A stretch of DNA of 64,000 nt. Origin: Jacaranda mimosifolia (lineage: Eukaryota; Streptophyta; Magnoliopsida; Lamiales; Bignoniaceae). Position 1 is the first letter of the stretch. Each line of letters opens with the position of its first letter. Both the position numbers and the translations under genes were made by a program. The stretch is taken from positions 12,851,246 to 12,915,245 of the forward strand of contig CM032119.1 in the NCBI GenBank assembly GCA_018894105.1, given 5' to 3'. Positions 13,289-24,983 of this stretch are shown one piece after another. Under the pieces are notes generated by a model. The model was not told the origin of the DNA. It did not search any database and was given only the letters and a program-made list of their open reading frames with translations.

Positions 13289-13900
13289 CACTACAAGAAA
13301 AATTAATGTTAGTAGCAAAATATTGGGTAATAATATTAAAATTGTTAACAATAAGATATGAAAATAATAATTTTTCAAACTTATGGTGACAAGTATTACA
13401 AAAAAGAAGGGTATTAGTGATAAAATGTCAAGTGATAATATCAAAATTATCACTAATGATATGTAAATTTATTGATAATAATTTTAATTTTGTTACACTA
13501 ACAAATTTCATAATTTTATAACTAGACTTGTGTATCAGTTGTCAATAGCAAAAATTATTGGCACAAAAGTTATATACAAATTTTCACTATTGACAATTAG
13601 TAATATATATATATATATATATAGACACACACCCCCACACATAGTGACAACAAAATTTGTCATAATTTTTGTAGCTATATTTCTGTCCATCACGTAATTG
13701 TTACTATGCATGTATTACTAATTGTCAATGTTAATAATTTAAACAGAATTTTTATCATTATTAAATTTATAAAAGTTATTGTGAAGCTAAAACAAAAATT
13801 ATTATCACATAATGCATATCATTTATAAGTTTTGTATTGTCGCTTAATATTTTATAACTAATATTAAATTTTTTATTGAAGAATTATGAAATTGTGTCTA
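13289..13900 (+). repeat. CACTA-type terminus with subterminal repeats
   Basis: Begins CACTACAAGAAAAATTAA, the canonical plant CACTA (En/Spm) terminal motif. About 600 bp of short motifs follow in both orientations, such as GTGATAATA, TTATCACTA and ATTGACAATTAGTAATA. A perfect 17-bp inverted repeat lies at 13589-13605 and 13713-13729. No matching CTTGTAGTG end was found nearby, so this is a truncated end or the other end has decayed. Confidence 0.55.
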
Positions 13901-15745
13901 AATTATCCTTGCTGGCATTGAGTAACATATGTAGAATGACAACTCATGATAATACACACATTGTACAAAGTCAGGTTGATAATTTTAATTGTGTTATAGA
14001 ATGTCCTAATTATAAGTTTTAATAACCGTATAAGTCATTAATTTCTCCTTTAATAACTTAAAACCATTGGAAGATATTTGAATGACATTGCCTTTCAATT
14101 CAGTAAGAGTCGATTATACTTAATGGGGAATAATTTGGGGTCTGGTCTACAAGTAGAAATTATGTTGCATTCCATTCCTTAATGAAATGTGGTGCAATGC
14201 TGGTTTTCGAACTCATTCGAGCTATCGAATAATGGCCGTTGCAACTCAAATTCACTAATTAATTGTATTATTAATGATCTAGAAAAGAAGAGTTGTCACT
14301 AAGAGGTGCAACTGAAATGCAACAATAAAATAACGTTATGCTATAGTAAACCACCATTATAAGGAGAAATGGGTGCCTGCTGAGTTATGACAATACAATG
14401 ATATATGGTGCATTAGAATTCTCAATAACGAAAAATATTTGGTAAAGTCTTTGTAAAAATATAAATAAATTAAGGAGCAAAGTATGTATTCAGAAATACT
14501 AAGAGATACAATAATTAAGAGGAGAGAAATTGTTGAGCTTATATCAGTATTCTTAAAATAACCCACAGTTAATTAATATAACTTCAAATAAAACGTAGAA
14601 TGAGAGCTTCAGTGATGGGCCTATGTATGTGCCTGTATCTCAGTAGAACAAATAATAGACCAAAAGCACTAAAGAGTTGAATTCGTCAACTTTTTGTAAT
14701 TGCTATTTATTTATGTAATGTTTTCAATTTTCATGTCAAATAGATGCTAGCTTTTGGCTTAATATGTACAATATAAGTGGGACAAAAATTTATTTCAAGA
14801 GAGCGTTTTCACGAAACATATACATAAAAATTGATTCAACCATTTCAGCCAAACTGATTAACGACTTTGCATCATCATCATCATCATCATCAATCTAAAT
14901 CCTAAACTCTCTGAAAATATTTTCCAGTCATTAAAAAGTGTGCAGTGGAGCCTGCCTATCTTTGGAGTTACAAGTCGCCCATCTTTCATCATTTATTTAT
15001 TTATTTATTGTTTTTATTAAACAATTGATCCTAACACAACCGAAACAGTCTCTCATTCCCCCTTCTTGTTTTGGCTGATTAAGCTGATGCCCATGAATTT
15101 TAAATAAAGGATCTCATTTACCTTTCTTCAAGTTTAAGCCTCGTAGCGTTAATCTCAACCGACATTTCTTTGCTTTTCCTTATTTATTTTTTTTCTGATT
15201 ACAAAAATCACCAGGTAAGATACCATGGATTATTCAAACTTTATTGATTACAATTTAAATCAAAATATATTTTAAAAAGAAAATTACAATAAAAATTGAT
15301 TAGTACATAAATATTGAAGGCGAATCCTTTTGTAATTATAGGATAATTAATTAATTAATTTCCCAAAAATCTGAATTTTCACTTAAGCCTGTTTGATTAT
15401 ATTTTCAGAAAAAAAAATTACATTTTTTACTACTAAACACATCATCCTATATACATTTTCATCTAACATATTTTTATTTCTATTTTGAAAATATATTTTT
15501 TCATAACATATATATCTTCCCCTAATAACCAATATATTTTTCTCTTTATTTTTCCTATTAATATTCTCTCAATTTAGAATTTACTAAACTCTAAATAATC
15601 ATTATTTTTTCAACCGATAATTCATATATAAATTTATTGTTAACTCATTTTCTCTAATTATTTTTTTAAAATTTAAAAATATAAAATAAAATAGAAACAT
15701 GACCATATGGACACTTAATTGACGCGGGTGAATGTTAAGCCCAGA
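13901..15745. other. Non-coding AT-rich DNA with a CAT microsatellite
   Basis: A (CAT)n microsatellite lies at 14870-14892, and ATTT repeats lie near 14990-15010. No credible gene is seen. Confidence 0.5.
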
Positions 15746-15940
15746 TCAGCCCGACTTCTTGTTATTCCCAATTGCCAAGGACAAGATAGAACCGTTGATA
15801 GTGATAGACGTGTCGCATCCGAGGGCGGTGATTCCAGGGGGCATAATGTCGGTAACTAAGGCGGCAAATTGCTGGACGGTACAGAATGCGGCACAGTAGT
15901 CTTTTGTTTTTCCTGCTGGGATGTGGGGCCCAGATGATGA
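15746..15940 (-). other. Possible terminal exon of an unidentified gene
   Basis: A minus-strand frame stays open for 64 codons to a TGA at 15746-15748, in a locally GC-rich patch inside AT-rich DNA. It contains DYCAAFCTVQQFAALV and MPPGITALGC and ends in GNNKKSG, a mixed composition unlike the simple sequence around it. There is no start codon at its beginning. A CCCAG at about 15918-15922 on the minus strand could be a splice acceptor. No family was recognised, and it may equally be a relic or a chance frame. Confidence 0.25.
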
Positions 15941-16560
15941 TCAGTCCCCTCAGAAGAAGCCTCATTCTGCCACGTCATCGGTTATCCCTCTTTCAGTGAG
16001 GTTATAAATGATGGGCTTTTGCAGGAGATCAGCGCCTTTTTGGAAGCGCGTGAGGCGTTTGTTAGGACTTTGGTGTGGAACTATAGAAACTGGAAAGTGG
16101 AGAAAGGAAAATAAAGATTGGAAAATTACTCCCCGGTCCCCAACAGTGAAAGTGAAAAATGAAGTACTCGACAGACAGATGAAAACTATTCACATTACAT
16201 TACACACTGTTCAAGCGAGCATGTAAGAATTCATCAGAAAAATAAAAGTGAACATGTGGGTGTCATTAATTAATATATAAAGTGATGCAATAAAGTTGAA
16301 TTTTGTAATATATGTCTAATTAAGAAACTGGGATTTCATTTCAAACATATTCGCATACATCCTATATTTTTAATAAATGATTAGTTCCATAAAAGAAGTC
16401 TTTGGCGAGTTATCTATTTCCAAAAAAAAACTTGTTTCAATCATATTTAGAATTGGCTCGGGTATCTTTAGTTCTGAAATCTGAATGATTATTTAATTTA
16501 TCTAAAAATGAGCCCAAAGAAAGTCATGACCAAGGCGGTAATTACACACCCCAACGTCGG
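15941..16560. other. Non-coding transition
   Basis: No gene is recognised. Composition shifts from AT-rich to the organelle-like type by about 16560. Confidence 0.4.
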
Positions 16561-17923
16561 TTGGTTCTACTCAGGACAAGGCGCAACAAGCAGTTGGTGA
16601 TGGCCTATTTTGACTCCTCTCATACCAGTTTTACTATGCTATATATGGAGGAGAAATCAACATAACATATAGATAGAAAGGCCAAACCTACCCATAAGGT
16701 TACCAACGGGTGATGAGAACCCCTATACTCAAAGTCTACTCTTTTCGTAAAAGTTCTGTCTTAGCTTTGACTCCTTGAAGCCCTTTCTTTTAGATAGAAA
16801 GATTCCCCTAGTCCGGTGATCCAGTCACCCGGAGAATTGTTTGCACTAAGATACTTACGATTACGCGAACTCACCTAAAGGTACCATCTTGTAAGTCCTC
16901 CTTTTATATGATTAGGATACTCACCAAATCAGAGTAGGCAAGGGCTTGGAAAAAATAAAATTCGTGAGATGACACTGATCTAAAATGAAAAAAGAGATAT
17001 TGATTCAGTTCACTGGTAAGGCCGCAGAAGCAGTGCTGGGTGGATTGAAAGAAGTAGGGGCTCTAAGGGAAGTGGCAGCACATTGCCTGCTTCCTCTTCA
17101 AGCTGTGGCTGATTTCTAAAGAGAAATTCTCTCATTGAAAGGAAAGCGAGTCCTTCGCTCAATAACGAGACTCAAGTGATTGTGCCTACCAGTCAAGACA
17201 GAAAGGTAGGACGCTAGCTAAACTCTTGATCGAAGGGCCAAGCCCCCTCCCCCCTTCTCTAATGTGCATATTAAGACTGAGCTTGCTTGCATCTGATCTA
17301 AGACTCTCGCACCTCCCCTTGTACTAAGAAGCAAGTTCAGAACAGAAGGATAAGGGGCTCATCTATTAGTTGTTATTAGTTGACGGGGTTATCTCATATA
17401 TCTCGAGTAAGGAAATGGGCTTGATAGGGAAAGAGAATCTATTTCATAGGAAGACGTGCGCCAATCCACTTCTTTTCCAAGGGTTCAAAAGAATAATCTT
17501 TTAAGTCAAGGTCTTTCGCTTCCTCTGCTCTTTTCGCTCCTTCTAGGCATGTCCTACTTGTGGAAGAATTGCCTTGCCTTCCCTAGCTTGAAGTCAAGTG
17601 AGGAAGTCTTTCCCTATTTTTAGAGGCTATTTTGCCTATTTTTCCCATTCTATCCATCTTATTCTTCTGTGTAAGTAAAGACTAGCATGCCATTCTATTG
17701 CATCAATTCCTTACTTCCCTCCACTCCTCGATATTAGAAATCAAGCATTTGAGTCGAGAACAAGCCCTTGTCATACCCCAAGTTTAGAATCCATCAGTCA
17801 CGAAGAAGGAGTCCCAGTCCCAGTAGTCAAATAGGCATTCACTTCACTCGACCAGTTCATGTGCAGCTTATTTTGTAACAAGAACATCGCGGTCTTCCCT
17901 ACCCTATATTGCCATTGCCCTTT

Positions 17924-18154
17924 CTAAAAAACTTTGTTCATGTTTTCTTCACATGAAAAATAAAGCCAAATCAAACCTTTTCTTAAAGCAGCAAGAGAGA
18001 TCTTACCAGTCAAACTCCATGCCTTGGAGCACCACTCTCTAATCTCCTTGAGAGTAGGCCTCCTACCACCAAATCGTACTATCAAAGAAAATCTGTATCC
18101 GTTGTTTGCTAGCAACAGACTCTCTTTCTCCCACTCAACCTGATCTAATCCCAC
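17924..18154 (-). pseudogene. DUF4283 fragment, probably from a LINE ORF1
   Basis: The 76-codon minus-strand frame reads LIVRFGGRRPTLKEIREW, then WSLTGKISLAALRKGLIWL. This is the core of DUF4283, the domain near the start of ORF1 proteins of plant L1-type LINEs that precedes a CCHC knuckle. The knuckle and the rest of ORF1 are absent. A retrotransposon fragment inside mitochondrial-like DNA is reasonable, because plant mitochondrial genomes take up nuclear retroelement pieces. Insertion after nuclear arrival is the alternative. Confidence 0.6.
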
Positions 18155-21100
18155 AGTTCGTTTTTACTCACCTGGGATACTCCCAGCCTCTCTTTTTTGG
18201 GCATCCGCTACAGGCCTGAAGGTCAAGTTGCATTTGAGTTATGTTATTAAAATACTATAGTCAGGTAATCGTGCTACATTGCCTTAAAAGAGCCAACTAT
18301 CGATAGATAGAGTGAATGCTATACTCCCTGTATATAAATGGTCAAAGAATCGATAACTCAAGAAAGACACTAAAAAAGGTATTCCTTCTCGAGTGCAAGA
18401 ACTTCTATTATTGGCTTAAAGTATGATCTTAGTCAACAAAGCACGAACGGCTGCATTTTTCTTTTCCCTTCTATCTTTTTTCCTCGATTTATGTTTAAAA
18501 ATATCTCTCATTGCGCTAACTAAGCCCATACCATCTTCTTTCAAAGAATTCCTCAATCAACAGAAAGAACAACCATTACAGATGTGGTCTCACCAAAAGC
18601 TTCAAAACTTTCCGCTTTTTTCTGGTCACTAAAGCGCGTTTGAGCATTGGTTGTGAAGCCTTATGGGGTACTATAGGTAGGACGACTTGGCCTTCCAGCT
18701 CGACCCAGACTAAAGAAAGATTGGTCTGTTAGTGCAGTTGTGTTTGGAGGGAATACCCGCCCCGAGCGATCCTATCATATCATCAAATTTAAGTCCTTAA
18801 CTGGGGGAGATTTTTGAGCAAATTGCCTGGCAATGTTCACTAAATTTTGATTTTATATTTTTTATTAAAGAGAACCAGGGCAAGTGATAGATCTTCCTCT
18901 GCGCATGGGTTCGGTCTTCCAAGGCCTGTGAGAGCTCTCTTCGCTAATGTAGGAGTCCCGCCTGATGGAACTACATATCATGGGAATATTCTTCGCTACT
19001 GAGACTACCCGAGCTAATCCACCGCCCTTCCCATTCCTAGTCGTAGCTGCTCTTGCCCCGAATACCTAAAGCTTCATCCACGGAGGGTGAGTCAAGGCCC
19101 AAGATCAGGCCAAAATGCGTAGTTGATGGACAAAAGGCGAATATTCCTATACTACCCTTTGTTGGTCCTGAGGGACGAATGAGGCTAGGTTCGCCAAAAG
19201 ATGGTTATCGATTCAAGAATGTAAGGTGCCACTGCTTTTTAGGGTAAGAAAGGGTATAGAAAATGTCTCGAGCCAATGTTCGAGCACCAAGCGCTACAGC
19301 GCTTCAGTAACCCATGCCATACTCCCAGCAAAAGCTCGAACGACCTTCAACAACAATTTCATTGCCTATACCCCAAACCAACACTGGTGGGTAGGCAGAG
19401 AATACCTAGGGGCACGAGACAACTCTCTCTAAGGAACTCGACAGGCGTTGGAAGTGTTGTTGATTGTGATCCTCGAAGAAAGAAGGTCCGTATCCGCAGT
19501 GGAGTAAGAATTCCCCATGCCACAGGACAATAATCTAGCTCCATGACTAGTCGTTGAGTAGTCTTACATAGCAATTACTTAATGGTCTAGTTGTTTAACC
19601 AAGAATTCATCACAGTTGTTGGCAGCGCACAACATAAGTCTCTAGCCCTTTGTATATCCTACCATCAAGTGCCTAGCCTTAGTGCGAAGACCTTTTCAAC
19701 GCATCATCAGCCCCTATCGGCGGGTTGCTTAGGTCCATGTAGTCCAAATCTCCACTTAGGAAAGAAGTCCAAGTTGACTTTTTACGAAAGGGAAAATAGC
19801 TTTCCGTTAAAGAGTGATCGAGAGAAATTTTCAGTTGGGAGCCATTCTTTTGCAGCTAGGAGACATTGTTGTTATGTTTTCCAGTTATGAGCCATTGTTG
19901 TGTGGTCCCTTTCGAGCGGTTCCTTATTTTCTTTTTTCGATGAGGCAAAAACTCTTTCCACTGAGGAATTGGGGCTTAGAGCTATAAGCTATAACACATA
20001 TGCAAAAAGGAAGAATGCCTTAATGGACGGGTATGCTAAGGAAGGGGAGTCACTTGCTTATTTGGTGTGTTTGGAATCGGGTTGTTTAAAGCTACACTTT
20101 CTCGAAGAAAGAAAACCTGGGCCCAGGTCTTGGTGTATTTTGACATGATTCTCAATACGCTATCTAAACTAGGAAAGTCAATAAGGAAAGGTGGGCTACA
20201 CGAATCCAAGAACGCATCTTTGAACATGTGGTAAAGACCCTAAATTGCAAGAATCCCTGAAACTTCTGACAGAGCTTTAACTCTTTTCCTGTTTTTCAGT
20301 GGTTTGTGATTGATTGTACTTGTGATTCTTGGTTTATGTGGTGAATGTCTATGGTGCTTATTGTTTAGATTGCTTTGCTTGATTGCATGCGGCTCAGGGT
20401 AATTAGGAGGTCATGACCTCGTTATTGAGTGACTGGGATTTCATCACCTGGGTTCACTCCATAGAGCCTGAAAGTACTCTTTTGCACCCTTAGCACTCAC
20501 GGCATTGTTCTTGATTTTCTAGAACAACACTACCAGGGCGTAGTTCAAGGCCGATACCAGGGTTAGCCCTTTTCGACGCCTGTCTATAAGGCCCCCCTTT
20601 ACCAAAGAGATACCTTTTTTTGAAACTTTTGTAGTGAACTTAGGAAGAAAGCAATCCAAAGAGAGTGCGTACTAAGTGCCCCTTCCTTGAACCGGCTTTC
20701 TCTCTCTCTTCCTTACCAACCTTTCTTAAGCCTCACTTTAGTGCGAGCATTTAAGTTTTACCGATAACTAATAGCGTGAACAAAATCCATAAAATCATCA
20801 CATTTTGAAGTCCTAGTTCATCCACTCTTTCTTTTTCAATTTCTTCTACCATTTCAAAATCCAACAACTACTTGTTGATTGAGTCAATTAGGACTGACTT
20901 TCCGTAGCTTTCCTCACTGAAGCAATCCTCTTTTCTTGTTCTATAGTTCACAAGATTGGTTCAACTTTTCAGTCTTTTAAAGGTGGCTCCTCTCTCTAAA
21001 CTATTGAAGATGACTGGCACTCGAAATCATTGAAATTCCCCTACCCGTCTTTCTGGGAGTAAGTAAAGATAAGGTCCTGAGAAAGATGCTTTATACATGG

Positions 21101-24023
21101 CATCTGATTGAAAGAAAGATAGGGGTTGGCAATAAAAGAAAACAGCCATTTCATTATTGACGGAAGATTTAGGAATCAATAACTTATTCACTTAAGAGAT
21201 TTGTTGATCTTTCTTTTGAACAGTGACAAAACAGTAATTGACAGGGGATAGGTCGGTGAAGCCTGATCCTTCTAGTGCTATCATGTCCCCCATTCCATGC
21301 TCTAACTCAGTTTCAGTTCCTTGTTTCGCTTCTTTTCTGTTTTGGCTTTAGCTGCGAACTCCACTTTCTAGTTGATCTTTCAATCTGCTAAGGTCTACGA
21401 CGACAAGCCGATGTTCCTTTGAATACTTTCTTCTTTGTCTCCTGTCGGACTCCCTTATTCATCAAGAAAGAGAATGGAGAGAACCTCAACTCTGATAAGA
21501 ATTCCTTTCAATAAGGGATCGATCTGACCATCAAAGGAAAGAAACTTAGATAGTAGTATGCCTTGAAAAGAGTCTGCTTTGGAACGATCACGGGGGTCAC
21601 AAGGGGGGAAAATCTGCCAAACTCCTATATGTCTGCACTGTCTTTAGCCTGTAGAATAGTCCAGTAGTGGGTGAGTAGAGTTTGTGCTTTGGTGGGCACC
21701 GGACACACCACGAAAAACAGACTTATTTGAATAACCCAGTGACCCACTAATTGTAGAAGTAGGATTTTTTGAAAGCAATAAGCACTTAAATAATACAATT
21801 CAAGTGCACCATCTTCTTTCTCATTTCAAGGAAAAGGTGTAGAAGGAAAAGGAAACAACTGAGGGATCCGAATTAGACCTAAATGGGAATGACATGAAAA
21901 GTCTATTTCAAAACCTAGCATTAAGAGCGTTATGACGATATACGAGAGGAATAAAGGAAAACTCGTGATTGGTGTAGAGGAGAAGATCTGTTTATGATAT
22001 AGTTCAAGAAAGAGTCGTCTTATTTCCTTACTTCTTCGTTCTTTCTAATTCATTCACTTCAAGACTGGTTCTGAACGCCGCGTAACATCATCTTCAACCA
22101 ACCTCCACCGTAAGTACCTTTTGGTGCCACCACTAAAGAATTGCTTATACACTAAAACTAAAAAGCTGCTTATATATGCTTACTAAAAGACTGACTTTCA
22201 TTCATTATCATTAGGCCAGCGTGAAACTAAGAAAGAGAGATGTGCCTAAGGCGAATTTCTTGTGGTAGTAATTGCGAGCATCTCTCCTCTTCTCTTAGCG
22301 CGCACAGTTTGCTTACATGCCCCATGTTACCTCGCATTTACGAAATCACTCTTCCTATTAAAATAAAAACAAAACAATATATATTTCTATTTATGTTATA
22401 CCTAGGATAAGTGGTTTAACAAAAATTGCTGGAAGAGCAACAGCTATTGAAATTTTTGATTTTCTATTCACTCATGATCTGGCCTAGTCGACTCGATCAT
22501 GATATTGAGGGAAGGGACTTTTTCTCGAAAAAACTCTGGATCCTATTTCCAGAAAGTGCATCTTTTTCTTTACCATTCCTACTTTATTGATAGTTATAAT
22601 CTATTAAAAAGGTCAGTTCAGCCCAGGAGGCTAGTTTGAAATATGGATTCGCTGAGGTTCACACACTTTTCTTTCTTTATGAAATTACACAGCAAGCTTC
22701 CAAATCAAGCGCTTGGTACTAATAGCCTATAGAGTATAGAGGGGCTCTGGAGGGGCGCGCAACTGTGCTTCCTCACTTCGTGAAGAAAAGCACTTCTTAT
22801 TGGGTGAAGAGCGCACTATAAGCCTACGCTTGTTCCTGCGCGAGAATCTCCGGCCGTCTCTTGCTCCTTTCTTTCACCTTAGTAGTGAGCGCTACTAGAT
22901 CTGATTAAAAAAAGATGGGACTTGGATATGCTGATATGCTTTTGCTCCCAACAGCTAAGCTGGTGTAAAGGCTTCATTTAGACTTTAAGGTAAGTAGGGG
23001 TGGAGTCCATTCGTCCTTCGACAGGTGTCGGTAATCTGTAGTGATGGAGTATCCCAACACCTTTCATTGGGTTTTCACATCTACTCTCTTCATGTAGGGT
23101 AATAGTGGCATGGCAAGTCCAGCACCTCTATTCAAATAAAGAATAAGTGAGATCTCGAGAAGTGGTGTCCATAACCTGTTGATTAGCTTTCTCCCATATG
23201 TTCTTTCGAACAGAAAAGTGTGGCCTATTTCCAATTCTTTTTGCCTAAGAGTTTTTTTGTATAGGCTCATGTACATAAGTCAGTACTTTCATCTCATTCC
23301 CTTCCTCTATATGCTTATGCTCTTCTCTTTCCTAAGCTTCGCTTTCCTCACAATAGCACTAGACCAAGAGACAATTAGCCTTTAGCACTTAAAGCCGCGA
23401 GAAAGAATGCCACTACAAAGATAGAGACTGGCATGAACGTGTCTTCTCATTGAAAAGGAGCCCCTATCTCCAAAAGCGACTTCAAAACTTTACATGGTTA
23501 GGCTGGTAGAAGGACAGCAACTCCAACTAAAACTACTGAGAAAGAAATAGACCAGGTGACCTCCCAAGGGAATTACTATGGAATTGTTGGGGATGATGGG
23601 TAACTTTACGAGAGAAGGTATTCTCTTAGGGCAGCTGCAAGCCAAAAAGAAGAAATGGAACTAGATGCCCCTAGGACTCAAAATTTTTAATATTATTTAT
23701 ACTCTTGGAGGACAACTACTTTTACTCAATCTATTGGTACAAGAACTGATGGAAAAAGAAAAGTATCTTACTGTCTCTAGAAACTACTTTCAAAATTTCA
23801 AAGAAAGAATGGAAACTCACTCGGGATATCTTTATGAGAAGGTAGCTCTGGATATGCTTTTATCAGGGGATTCAGCATCGTGATATGCCCATGCCTCAAA
23901 ACAGCATGAAAGGAAGAGAGAGAAAGACTGGGGAAAAGGGTAGAGATCTAGCAGTTTGATTCCTTCATAAAAAAACCGACTCCCCCACCCTTTTTCCCTG
24001 ATTTTGGTCTGCCTGGACCTTAT

Positions 24024-24983
24024 TTAGGGTAGTGGTAATCCACATGCGCGGCGAAAGTCTTCGTAAGTAAAATGCAAATAGAATCCACAGCAGATCTCTG
24101 CATTTCTACCGTTTTGGTGAAGATCTTGAAGAAAGGTGTTCAGACTCCCGTCCATGAGATCCCGCTGAAAAGGATGGCAGAGGGAGCTAACGCGGGAAAG
24201 CAGGTCCTGAATAAAGTGGTAGGCTACCTTCCTTATATTAGTATACGACGAAAGATCCATCATATGATCAATATTTTGCTCACCAAGCATAAGATTGAAT
24301 AGTCTATCTTGCAATAGACCCTTTCGTTCCAATACTGTAAGCTCAAAATATTCCCGATCAAGGATCTCGCGAAAGTGCTTGATCGAAGTGTTCTCTCACA
24401 AGGTGTTCATAATCCCCCCTATTATTTTGGGGCGGTAGGTTGTAGTACTCCAAGTTTTCGAGAGTTCTACAGTGTTGATAGATCTCCGCCTTATTATCCC
24501 ATGCAATCTGGGCCCGAAAGGTCGCCAAAGATTCAAAACTTGAGAACGATTCCAGAGCCGAAACATTCACGGCATCCCCGTTATTGTTAAAATACAGAAA
24601 AATAGGGTTCAGGGGCTCATGCCCAATACGCAAAAGGAATTCTAATTGGTTTATTGCCATAACATCGAGACTGGCACGGGTGACAAAGAGCTCAATGAAG
24701 GACGTCGGCAATGCAACCTGAAAGGGAAAACTTTAAGGCAAGTTGATGTTATAGAAATTCTACTGAAGTTCGGATTTGGATAGAATCATACCGAAATGTA
24801 AGTCTGCGCCTCTTTAAGGCAGCCTCTAGATACATGCGCCTTCAATTTCATAGTGGCATCCTGTAAGAAAAATAGTATTAAATCATGACAGGGATAAAGG
24901 GAAAAGAATGGAATAGTTATTACCAAGTTATCCTAGGTAGTGAAGAATGTCTCTCGGAAATTGGCGATGCCCTTTAGGCTCAT
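24024..24983 (-). pseudogene. Spliced gene remnant, unknown function
   Basis: Three minus-strand exons can be read. Exon 1 (24983-24924) starts MSLKGIANFRETFFTT. Exon 2 is 24860-24792, exactly 23 codons. Exon 3 is 24717-24024. They are separated by introns of 63 bp (GTAATA...TTTTTCTTACAG) and 74 bp (GTATGA...TTTTCCCTTTCAG), both in phase 0 with plant-like AT-rich, pyrimidine-tailed sequence. Exon 1 has an in-frame TAG four codons before its donor site. Exon 3 has a stop and a frame change near 24357. The predicted product is soluble, rich in Leu, Phe and Asn, with no membrane segment. No family was recognised. Similar intron-like signals and a coiled-coil-like frame (ELASLRAQVSILQDELA, near 25090-25140) lie just upstream and may belong to the same gene. 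Confidence 0.5.

Noticed and set aside
19053..20148. Chain of plus-strand frames of 64-99 codons as possible mitochondrial genes
   Set aside because: None resembles a standard mitochondrial protein and they overlap in different frames; probably chance.
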